64,000 bases of DNA from Nocardia vulneris (GTDB lineage: Bacteria > Actinomycetota > Actinomycetes > Mycobacteriales > Mycobacteriaceae): contig NZ_BDCI01000013.1 in the NCBI RefSeq assembly GCF_001613425.1, positions 62,001 through 126,000 on the forward strand. The letters run 5' to 3'. This document shows positions 13,501-18,107 of the stretch, piece by piece. The translations under genes were made by a program, and so were the position numbers. The notes beneath the pieces are model-generated. The model searched no databases. It worked only from the letters and a program-made list of their open reading frames with translations, and was not told the DNA's origin. Within the stretch, counting starts at the first letter, position 1. Every line of letters starts with the position of its first letter.

Positions 13501-14922
13501 CGTGAGGATTTCGGGCAGCGTGCGGGCGGCCACACCTTCGGCCCCCGTGGCGGGCACCAGCTCGGCCCGTTCGTCCTCGGACACCACCGGCACCGTCGAG
13601 AGCGCCGCCTCCGGCCCGGCCGTGAGGAACTCGTGCAGAAAGCGCAGGAAGCGCCGGTGCTGCGCGGCCAATGCGGTGTCGCTGTACAGGTTCGCGTTGG
13701 CCTGGAAGTCGATGTGGGTGCTCTCGCCGCCCACGCCGGGATAGAAATTGAGGAACAGGTCATCGATCAGACCCGAGGTCAGCACATGCAACCGCCCGGT
13801 CACCGGACCGAGCTGAATCCTGGTGTCCACCATCATCAGGTTCACCGAGGGACCGAACGACGCGGCCTCGTCCATCGACCAACCCAGGTCGCGGAAGATG
13901 TCCTCCTGCCGGTATCGCTGCCTGCGCAGCGCGCTGGTCAGCTCACCCTGCGCGGCTCGGATCACCTCGCCCACTGTGGTGGTGGGGGTCAGCCGCAGCC
14001 GCAGCGGTACGACATTGGCGATCATCCCGCCGGACCGCCGCAGGATCGCGGTGGTGCGTGCCGAAACCGGCAGGCTCAGCACCACTTCGGCGGCGCCGGT
14101 CATCGCCGCCAGGTACGCGCCGAAGGCGGCGACCACGGTCGGCGCGACGCCGGAGTCGGCTTCCTTGGCGACGGACTCCAGCAGCACCGCGGTGTCCGGC
14201 GGCAGCGCGCCGGCGACGCGGCTGGGATGCGCGTCGACCTCGGCGGTGCGGCCCGCGAGGCTGACCGGATCGGCCACCCCGTCCAGATGGCTCAGCCAGT
14301 GCTCGCGGTCGGCCGCGAACCGTTCCGAGGTGCGGTAGGCGAGATCGGCCTCGACGATTTTGCGCAGATCCTCGGCCTTGGCCGCGGGCGGCTCCGCGCC
14401 CGCGAGCGCCGCGTTGTACAGCTCCCCGGTGCGCTGCACCATGGTCAGCGCGCCCATACCGTCCAGCACGATGTGGTGGATGCGGGAGTACCAGTACCAG
14501 CGGTCCTCGGCGAGGCGCAGCATCACCACCCGGACCAGCCGGTCGCGGGTGAGGTCGAGCGGCGCGTTGTATTCCGCGCGCATCCAGGCGTGCGCGGCGG
14601 CTTCGGGATCCGGCTCGCCGCGCAGGTCCAGCGTGATCAGGTGGTCGTCCAGGGTGGGGTCGACGAACTGGAACGGCTGACCGGCTACCTCGACCAACCG
14701 CAGATAACCGGTGCCGAATTCGCGCCCGGCCTGCCGCGCCGCCCCGGCGAGCAGGTCGAGCTCGATCGGACCGCGCAACTCGACGTACTGGGCGATCGAG
14801 ATGGGAGTGTCGCCGGCGATGTGCTGGGCGAACCAGATGCCGCGCTGGGCCGCCGAGAGCGGGAAGGCGCCTTCGGGCAGACCGGTAGCGGTCTCGAGGG
14901 ATGCGAGGGAAGGCTGTTGCAT
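1585..14922 (-). CDS. Trimodular non-ribosomal peptide synthetase, C-A-T-E-C-A-T-C-A-T-E*-TE
   Basis: Giant NRPS of 4445 aa. Approximate layout: C1 20-450 (HHIVLDG at 149), A1 466-955, T1 Ser near 1006, E1 1060-1490 (HHLVTDG near 1187, EGHGR near 1317), C2 1520-1960 (HHLVLDG near 1659), A2 1980-2475, T2 Ser near 2522, C3 2575-3040 (HHISADG near 2762), A3 3095-3590, T3 near 3640, degenerate E 3690-4150, thioesterase 4184-4445 (GWSFGG near 4270). A-domain codes read by eye: A1 D-I-E-N-I-G-G-V-T-K, resembling ornithine codes; A2 D-A-F-V-A-A-L-I-W-K; A3 D-A-L-M-A-G-L-V-V-K; neither A2 nor A3 is confidently assignable. C1 and TE resemble EntF, suggesting an acyl (perhaps aryl) start and hydrolytic or cyclising release. 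The start MQQPSLASLE is chosen because AGGA precedes it at suitable spacing and C1 begins at once; an in-frame extension of 53 codons upstream looks non-coding. No MbtH-like gene is in view. Confidence 0.93.
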   Translation of the reverse strand: MQQPSLASLETATGLPEGAFPLSAAQRGIWFAQHIAGDTPISIAQYVELRGPIELDLLAGAARQAGREFGTGYLRLVEVAGQPFQFVDPTLDDHLITLDLRGEPDPEAAAHAWMRAEYNAPLDLTRDRLVRVVMLRLAEDRWYWYSRIHHIVLDGMGALTMVQRTGELYNAALAGAEPPAAKAEDLRKIVEADLAYRTSERFAADREHWLSHLDGVADPVSLAGRTAEVDAHPSRVAGALPPDTAVLLESVAKEADSGVAPTVVAAFGAYLAAMTGAAEVVLSLPVSARTTAILRRSGGMIANVVPLRLRLTPTTTVGEVIRAAQGELTSALRRQRYRQEDIFRDLGWSMDEAASFGPSVNLMMVDTRIQLGPVTGRLHVLTSGLIDDLFLNFYPGVGGESTHIDFQANANLYSDTALAAQHRRFLRFLHEFLTAGPEAALSTVPVVSEDERAELVPATGAEGVAARTLPEILTAGARLDPDAIALRAGDVALTYREVDERTNRLARVLIAAGAGPERAVAISIPRSLESVLATLAVAKTGAAFVPIDPTYPADRIEHMIGDSGVVAGLTVAAARAALPDRVHWLILDDADTDRTVAEQDPAPVTAADRTGALHLDQIAYLIYTSGSTGLPKGVAVSHRGLANLATGSAAGFGVTADSVVAHAVSPSFDISVEEILVTLATGATLAVVPPAAYAGEELAEVLRAHRVTHLNVTPAVVGSLDPSALPDLRTVIVGGDACPPELVTTWAGRTLLNGYGPTETTVTATLSGPLVPGAPVTIGGLARGVRAVVLDPWLRPVPPGTLGELYLAGPGVARGYHRRNGLTAGRFVADPYAAGTRMYRTGDLVRWHRHGGRLELEYQGRSDFQVKVRGFRIELGEIDAALQRLPEIDFAITLGAETGTGATALVSYVRPRPGAEVHPEAVKAAAGETLPAYMVPAVVMVLEHVPLTPLGKVDRKALPAPDFGTRALVSRAPSTPREQTLAALFAEVLGLDRVGVDESFFALGGDSIVSIQLVSRAKAAGLGLSARDVFERKTVAALAAVATEVPSQVVHELPGGGVGEVELTPIVHAMLAQGDAWPRFAQAVLVGLPAKFERKQVVAAVQALLDRHDLLRSALRRTDDGWSWTVAEPGAIDAESLVEAVLVDADPAASAERELQRAADLLDPAAGVVARFVLLEADEPALWLVLHHLVTDGVSWRVLLPDLATAAMGGTLAPVGTSFRRWAHGQAGQAAERTAELPLWQEILATPDPAFGTAPLDPEVDVVATMAQRQTVIVPEIAAAVLTTAPDRFHCSADDVLLAALALAVGRWRDRRATLCTLEGHGRAEEILPGADVARTVGWFTSVYPVAIDLTGIDLDEAFAGGAAAGAAIKATKEQLRTVPDKGIGFGMLRYLHAESAAALAAGPTPQLSFNYLGRATTGADTGPWLPQRFTATQDDRAPLAAVVDINAVLTDAGLEVTWAYASRLLAATEVDQLAELWTAALRGLAAHATGAGAGGRTPSDFDLVPVTQAQIDSWESEYRDLADVWPLSPLQYGLLFHALYDSDTADGYTVQSLLTLAGTVDAARLRTAAQALVTRHENLRVAFVETDDGPRQLVLAAAEIGWHEVDLTGIADPDQRQRELDRVIALDAHTRFELTKPPLIRCTLIRTDAEAYRFVLTNHHLVLDGWSTPLLVRELLTLYVTSGDATALPPAHSYREFLGWLAEQDNDASIAAWRQSLAGIDTPTRAVPTLAGIASTETGMLSTDLSAETVARLEAAARESGATVNTLVQASWAMLLAMRTGRTDVVFGGTVSGRPPELAGVEEMVGLFINTLPVRVQLDPAEKVVDLLARLQAEQARLLDHQHVGLAAIHQAVGLAELFDTLTVFESYPIDREALSQALDIAGMRVLEVEGTDATPYPLNLMVIPLRGDNGRDTLRITLKFMADQLEPAAARPLLDRFVRLLTQLADNPRALVSQVQYCDAAERAALLPVHGPESLALSTLPEILAAGAAIDPDAIAVSAGELTMSYGELDAWSNRFARLLLSRGVGREVFVVLALTRSLESVVAVWALAKSGAAFAPLDPNYPVERIEHMLTDSKAPIGVTVTATGETLPGSIDWLLLDDLNTIRRVMTVSAEPITDDERGGPIDLDQTAYLIYTSGSTGKPKAVLLSHRGIANLVSAQRETLALDPTASALQVASPSFDASVFELLTAHGAGGRLVVSPPDVYGGAELEQLLRTERVTHAVITPSALATMEPTGLDQLRVLAVAGEAATPELIDRWSVGRRMVNLYGPTEFSIWATGPAELVAGEPITIGGPIRGAATMVLDTWLRAVPVGVAGELYLAGPALARGYFNRFEMTAGRFVADPYGAPGARLYRTGDMVRWVVGRHGDYELEYLGRSDFQVKIRGLRIELGEIDAVLSRDDEVEYAVTIGRAGPAGATVLVSYVLPAPGVRLDTERLRVQVAGELPGYMVPGYLVVLDSIPLTPVGKLDRKALPVPDFSDANRPYLAPRTPVERAVAEVFADVLGTERVGVDQSFFELGGNSLSATKVVTRVNSALGSTIALRDLFDAPTVAQLSARVVPATDGAPGRFALAPRIRPDRIPLSPAQQRMWVLNRLDPGSPAYNIAVALRLTGTLDVDAMRHALTDVVRRHESLRTIYPADAQGPRQVILNAESADPGLVVVDTEDGAALRTRINALAGTGFDLSHESPLRVGLFRVTAGSVAATGATRAAGPVSSGAVGGAPAVSSGAFAGLPAVASGHATAEPSPVAEAAAVHVVVLVVHHISADGASMAPLATDLVAAYSERAAGADTTRVPLTVQYADFALWHREVLGSETDPESLAARQIRYWTETLADAPEVLELPADRPRPAVQSMHSADVEFTIEAELHSALVGFAAAQQTSLFMVVHAALAVLLARLGGTDDVVVGTPVAGRGEAALDELVGMFVNTLALRTVVDPGLEFAEFLRAVRTADLDAFAHADVSFERLVQALNPARSTAHHPLFQVSLSLQNFVEPVLELPGLRLAVEDFDRRASQFDLTLDLRERFDASGPAGLAGVLTYATDLFDEATVSSFVTRWRRILAAVLARPDVRLAEIELLDDQERAQLIPVRGFDSVGTTTLPALLAATVARYPQRPAVVAAGDTTTYRELDTHANRLARLLLEAGAGPETVVALGLPRSPDLLTGLWAAAKIGAAFLPVDPKHPIERIDHMLTDSGARVGLTLRAYRDLLPDSTDWLVLDDLDVVQRWSAANARPVRDHELPRPIRLDNPAWLIYTSGSTGTPKGVSVTHRGIADFVAAQGDLLDLDEESRVLHVASPSFDASILEALMAFGWGGASVVSPAEVFGGAALAELIDAEHVTHVMITPSALATIDSAGVPEVRVLAVGGEAVGAELVERWCGHRRGLRMVNLYGPTEFTVVATGAAVRVGAPVSLGPPIRGAAAMVLDARLRPVPIGVAGELYLAGPALARGYHARPSLTAGRFVTNPYGAPGERMYRTGDLVRWTAADTHGGPVLEYLGRTDFQVKVRGQRIELGEIDAVLGRADGVDFALTLGVAGPAGSTVLAAYLVRKPGVELDLAQIREFAAEALPGYMVPSAFVVLDEIPLTAVGKLDRKALPAPQFSTTETEYRAPRTATEEALAQIVAGLLGLDRVGIDASFFELGGDSILAIQLVSQAKQRGIDCTPLQVFEHRTVAALAAAVDETGAVAPLAELPGGGVGDLPLPPTTRYLLEQDSGFLRTARIAALELPIGIDRAQLVTTLAAVIDRHDMLRARLRRDGGEWRLQVGESGSVEVGALVRRVEFEAATDSTDLREYVLAELDSPINRLDPANGVVLRCLWLDPVGDAGARTSTGRLLVLASRVLIDDDSWEILLPDLMAAWAQVRVGNTAVLAETGTSMRRWAHALVDEAHRATRVAELGYWQGVLAGADPMIGSRALDPAVDRTRRLRTVRCETSADVTATVCTDLPRLFAADTEHVLLTALTLALQRWRAQRSGEAATDTLLRLAGGGRQADVVLGASLSRTIGSLAGHYPVRLELAQVDVDAAFAAGPALGTAIRAVQQQLNAVPDNGIGFGMLRYLNPDTGTRLRTAGGAPGQIGFRFRGAESPSDVPAGLDGLGWTRADGFDALSTAADADLPVLSVLEVNTVVVDGKLRADFTFPQTLLHRAEIAGLAGLWLDALGAAAEFAHTPAARLAAEEEAATVRPAPDLALGLDVVLPIRADGTEPALFCIHPSSGISWSYLGFAQTLRPGRPIYALQAPDLSGREPSLRSIEEFADRYVREIRALQPSGPYHLLGWSFGGVIAHAVAARLQADGHRVGLVALLDSDTADVDGSDVEQLTAGAFVNSFGAIFGIHDVPAEATASEAAERIRARLGGLTLVDAGMIERLTESYNAAARSRAGYQRPVFDGDLLYFSATVDSSEIVGPDGWRPYATGSVVNHDIEVTHNELTAPHVLPIIARVLDEHLEGQQ

Positions 14923-14945
14923 GAATAGTCCTACGTTCTTACCGC

Positions 14946-14965
14946 TCACAGCTGCGCGGCTGTGA
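14946..14965. promoter_or_regulatory. Perfect inverted repeat in the NRPS leader
   Basis: TCACAGC and GCTGTGA form a perfect 7-bp inverted repeat with a 6-bp spacer. It ends 24 bp upstream of the NRPS start codon. It could be a 5'-UTR hairpin or an operator. The half-sites are CRP-like but in the opposite order from a CRP site, so no CRP assignment is made. Confidence 0.4.
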
Positions 14966-15017
14966 CCGCCGCTGGCTTCCGCGGTAGTGGTAGTACCTGC
15001 CGCACAGCTTCGCGACA

Positions 15018-15032
15018 GGTTCATTCTGAACC
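15018..15032. promoter_or_regulatory. Candidate operator dyad upstream of the NRPS
   Basis: GGTTCA-TTC-TGAACC is a perfect 15-bp dyad. It lies 96-110 bp upstream of the NRPS start, between the NRPS and the terminator-like hairpin of the preceding mini-gene. This is a reasonable position for a regulator of an NRPS promoter. The regulator is unknown. Confidence 0.4.
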
Positions 15033-15081
15033 GATGACGTGTGCACCGATGGGTGTTTGCCGACATGCGGTACCCGGACAC

Positions 15082-15121
15082 GCGACAGGCGCGCCCGAAC
15101 GACGTCGGACGCGCCTGTCGC
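15082..15121 (-). terminator. Terminator-like hairpin between the mini-gene and the NRPS
   Basis: Perfect 12-bp arms (GCGACAGGCGCG at 15082-15093 and its complement at 15110-15121) enclose a 16-nt loop. The hairpin begins 4 nt after the stop codon of the mini-gene on the minus strand. There is no U-tract, so it may only attenuate. It implies that the NRPS has its own promoter, or is expressed by read-through. Confidence 0.6.
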
Positions 15122-15124
15122 AGC

Positions 15125-15577
15125 TCAGGCCGCGAGCGGGTGGTCGGCGGGGGTGAGCGGGGCGTCGGAGCCCGCGAGATAGCGCTGCAGGGTCGAGCGG
15201 TCGTCGAGCACCAGCCAGTCGATCGCGTCGGTGAGTTCGCCGCGGCGGGCCTTGGTGGTGACCCCGACCGTGGTGCCGAGGGCGAACGAGGCGTCGCCGG
15301 TGGCCGGGACCGGGATGCCGCCGATCTTCACCGTGGCGCGCTCGGCGACCACCGACTCGATCTCGTCGTCGATCGCGATCGCGACGCGGGTGTCGAGACC
15401 GGCGCCGAGCCCGAGCAGCAGCCGGCCCAGGCGGTTGGACCAGCGGTCCAGCTCGGCGTAGGTGAGGGCGCAGTCGGGGGTGGACGCCACGACCGCGTTC
15501 GGATCGACCACGGCGACGGGCCGCGCGAGCGGCAGCAGGCGGAGGTTGTCGGTCTGCGATGCGGTCAGCGTGTACAT
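15125..15577 (-). CDS. Free-standing N-terminal adenylation-domain-like mini-protein
   Basis: 150-aa protein starting MYTLTASQTDNLRLL, preceded by a GAGGGA ribosome binding site 8 nt upstream. Its sequence tracks the first part of the NRPS A domains: LTYAELDRWSNRLGRLLL corresponds to the A1 core region, and TDAIDWLVLDDRSTLQRY matches the equivalent segments of A2 (IDWLLLDDLNTIRR) and A3. It ends just before the place where the ATP-binding YTSGSTG loop would start, so it cannot be a working adenylation enzyme. The frame is intact with its own start and stop, so it is not an obvious pseudogene. It may be a structural partner or regulator of the NRPS, or an eroded A domain kept for another purpose. 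Function unknown. Confidence 0.75.
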   Translation of the reverse strand: MYTLTASQTDNLRLLPLARPVAVVDPNAVVASTPDCALTYAELDRWSNRLGRLLLGLGAGLDTRVAIAIDDEIESVVAERATVKIGGIPVPATGDASFALGTTVGVTTKARRGELTDAIDWLVLDDRSTLQRYLAGSDAPLTPADHPLAA

Positions 15578-15738
15578 GATGTCCGTCCCTCGAAGTCTCG
15601 GAGAAGAGGTTTCTTGCTTGCCTCTAAATCTCGGCCACGAGGGCGAACTTCGACAGCAACCCAAGCGCTGGACGCTGTCCCTCCCAGGGTGTGCGTTTTT
15701 CACCCCAGGGGGTACCGCGGTATCTGGTACCGCCGCGG

Positions 15739-16833
15739 TCAGTCGGTGACGAACCCGTTCAGGGTGCCGGTCAGATCGGTGAGCAGCGCCCGCGCGGCGG
15801 TGAGACCGTTGCCGTGCCAGACGGTGTCCTCGACCGCGAAGACCCGCTTGTCGGTCGAGGCGCCGAGATCCTTGAAGGCATCCGAGCGCAGCACCTGCTC
15901 GCCGTGCTTCTTCCCGTCCGCGCCGGCCAGCAGCACATAGATCAGATCGCCCTCGAGCTTGCCGGCGAACTCGTCGGGCCGCACGTCGAAGGTGGTGCCG
16001 CGCTGGGCCTGTGGCCGCTGCACACCCGCGTCGGCGAGGATCTGGCCCGCGAAACTGTTACTGCCCTGAACCTGGTTGGTATCACCGGTGAATCGGAGCA
16101 CCGAGGCCTGCGTCTGGCCGGAGCTGAGCATGTTGCCGGTGTCGGCCGCCGCGGTGCGATAGTCCTCGAGCGCGGCGTCGGCGGCCGCTTTGCGGCCCAA
16201 ACCGGCTGCGAGCGCGGTGAATTCGGCCTGCCAGCTGTTGTTCGCGCCGACCAGCACGGTGGGCGCGATCGCCTGCAAGGCGTCGAAACTCGCGGTGGCC
16301 GTGGGGATGTCGCCGATGATGAGGTCCGGATGCTGCTCGGCGATCAGGGCCGGGTTCGGCTGGGCCGCGGTGCCGACGCCGGGAATCTTCAGCACACCGG
16401 TGCCGAGATAGGCCGGCTGCGGGCTCGGTCCGTCGATGGTCACCGCGCCGACCACGCGTTCCCACAGGCCGACCGCGCAGGTCGCGTCCAGGGCGGAGGT
16501 GGTCAGCACGACGATGCGCTTCGGGTCGGCGGGCACCTCCGAGACGCCCGCGGCGTGGGTCACCGTGCGGGTGCTGCCGTTGGCCGGGTCGGGTGCGCTC
16601 GGCAGCGGGCACGCGCGCGTGGTGTCGCGTTCCAGCCCCACCACGCCCGCCCCCGCGATATTGGTCGTGGTGCGCACGATGGTGCTCGCGTCGTCGGTCT
16701 TGCTGCACCCCGCCGCGACGACGGTGGCGGCGAGCGCGACGACGGCGGCCAGCCGGCGCCGCGCCACACGGGCGCTGCCGGATCCGGGAGTAGCTGTGCG
16801 GTTTCGGGTACGAACGAAGGCGCTCAGCGGCAT
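15739..16833 (-). CDS. fecB: FecB-like iron-siderophore periplasmic binding lipoprotein
   Basis: 364-aa substrate-binding lipoprotein. The N-terminus has a basic stretch (RVARRRLAAVV), a hydrophobic core and a lipobox (VAAGC), so the mature protein is anchored to the membrane. The body has the type III binding-protein pattern seen in iron-siderophore carriers: PADPKRIVVLTTSALDATCA near the start, a middle helix, then a second lobe. In M. tuberculosis, fecB lies divergently beside ctaD; the same neighbours occur here with one VOC gene between them. The start is set at the ATG of MPLSAFVRTRN; a longer form from 16905 is possible. It could capture the NRPS product if that product is a siderophore, but fecB belongs to conserved synteny, so the link is only suggestive. 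Confidence 0.85.
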   Translation of the reverse strand: MPLSAFVRTRNRTATPGSGSARVARRRLAAVVALAATVVAAGCSKTDDASTIVRTTTNIAGAGVVGLERDTTRACPLPSAPDPANGSTRTVTHAAGVSEVPADPKRIVVLTTSALDATCAVGLWERVVGAVTIDGPSPQPAYLGTGVLKIPGVGTAAQPNPALIAEQHPDLIIGDIPTATASFDALQAIAPTVLVGANNSWQAEFTALAAGLGRKAAADAALEDYRTAAADTGNMLSSGQTQASVLRFTGDTNQVQGSNSFAGQILADAGVQRPQAQRGTTFDVRPDEFAGKLEGDLIYVLLAGADGKKHGEQVLRSDAFKDLGASTDKRVFAVEDTVWHGNGLTAARALLTDLTGTLNGFVTD

Positions 16834-17024
16834 GCGGGTGAGGGTACATGCGCCGACCGGTCCGGCGGGGGAGAGGTCACCGCCGCCGCGCGCCGCGCGC
16901 CGCACCCGGCAGGCCTCGTCCGACCCTGCGTTTGCGCCGGTATCGGCTTTTCGCGGGCCGTCGCAGGCCGTCCGCGCCGCCCGGAATCACACTGCGCGGC
17001 AGGGGATTCCGGGCCGCTGTGTGG

Positions 17025-17831
17025 TTACTCGGTCTTGTTGCCGCCGAGGTTGAACCGGGCGCCGGTGGCGTCGGTGACCGTCGCCATCCGGCCGAACTCG
17101 GCGTCCTGGGCCGCGGACAGCACCGATCCGCCGAGCTCGACCACCTTGGCGACCGCCTCGTCCACGTCCGCGGTGCCGAAGTACACGGTCCAGCTCGCGG
17201 GCGCGCCCTCGGGCAGGAAAGCCGCGGCGTCCAGCACGCCGCCGAGCATCGGGCTCTGTGCGTGAATGGTGGTGTAGCGGTATTCGGGTCCGTCCGCGAT
17301 GGTGAACGGGTCCCGCCAGTCGAAGGTCGTGCGATAGAAGTCCAGCGCGGCGTCGTAGTCGCGGGTCTGCAGTTCGAACCAGGCGGGCACGCCGTCGTGG
17401 TCGCTCCACTGCCCGCCGGTGACCAGCGCGGCGGTCTCGATGCCGCCGAAAGTGCCTGCCTGCCAGATGCCGACGCCCGCGCCGCCGATATCGCCGAGCA
17501 CCGCCATATGACCGATATCGCCGATCGCCATCGTCGGCACGACGACCGTGGCCCCCTGCGCGACCGCCTTCTTCTCTGTCGCCGCGGCGTCCGGGCTGGC
17601 GAGATAGACGGTCCACTGTTCCGGGCTGTCGTCGCCTGCCATCCGGCCCATCCCGCCCGCGACGGCCAGGCCGTTCTTGCGGAAGGTGAGGTAGCCGCCG
17701 AACTCGGCGGGCGCGCGATCCACGGTCCAGCCGAAGAGTTCGCGGTAGAACGCGATGCTGCGCTCGGGATCGGAGGTGTAGAGCTCGACCCAGCAGGGAT
17801 CGCCGGGTGCGGGCTGGTTCGGAACGGTCAT
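17025..17831 (-). CDS. Two-domain VOC (glyoxalase/bleomycin-resistance-fold) protein
   Basis: 268-aa protein with two VOC domains, about residues 8-125 and 135-262. Each opens with a typical helix (PCWVELYTSDPERSIAFYRELFGW, and the repeat AWFELQTRDYDAALDFYRTTFDW). The overall plan resembles the mycobacterial Rv0577/TB27.3 family. The start MTVPNQPAPG is supported by AGGAGA 6 nt upstream. No catalytic metal site can be assigned with confidence, so the substrate is unknown. It is inserted between fecB and ctaD, which are adjacent in M. tuberculosis. Confidence 0.8.
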   Translation of the reverse strand: MTVPNQPAPGDPCWVELYTSDPERSIAFYRELFGWTVDRAPAEFGGYLTFRKNGLAVAGGMGRMAGDDSPEQWTVYLASPDAAATEKKAVAQGATVVVPTMAIGDIGHMAVLGDIGGAGVGIWQAGTFGGIETAALVTGGQWSDHDGVPAWFELQTRDYDAALDFYRTTFDWRDPFTIADGPEYRYTTIHAQSPMLGGVLDAAAFLPEGAPASWTVYFGTADVDEAVAKVVELGGSVLSAAQDAEFGRMATVTDATGARFNLGGNKTE

Positions 17832-18107
17832 GGCTGGTCTCCTGGCCTGGGGTGGAACAGTGTCTGCCATAGAGACGGTCGCCGCGCGGCTGACTCATCG
17901 GTAGCGTGTTGTGCGGAGTGGTCGGTCCGCCGGACCAGCGCTGTGGCCATCAACGAAATACGACACAGAGTAGGACCCGTGCGGATTGCTGCGGCAGCAC
18001 GGTTTACGATTCCAGAAGCGCAAGCGAACTGTCGTCTGTTCCGACCCGGGGATGGATGCAAGCAGCGGAGCCTGCGGAGCGACCTAAAGGCACCTTCAGG
18101 AGGATCA

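Noticed and set aside
1588..14928. Very long open frames on the plus strand opposite the NRPS (about 900-1075 codons each)
   Set aside because: Their composition is Arg/Gly/Gln-rich shadow sequence and they coincide with recognisable NRPS domains on the other strand; high G+C removes stop codons.
14946..14965. CRP site before the NRPS
   Set aside because: The half-sites are in reverse order (TCACA...TGTGA instead of TGTGA...TCACA).
15125..15577. MbtH-like protein
   Set aside because: Length and sequence are wrong for MbtH (about 70 aa with conserved Trp residues); it matches the A-domain N-terminus instead.
15578..15738. IdeR (iron) box between fecB and the mini-gene
   Set aside because: Searched by eye for TTAGG...CCTAA; only TTAGAGGCAAGC was found, which fails the right half.
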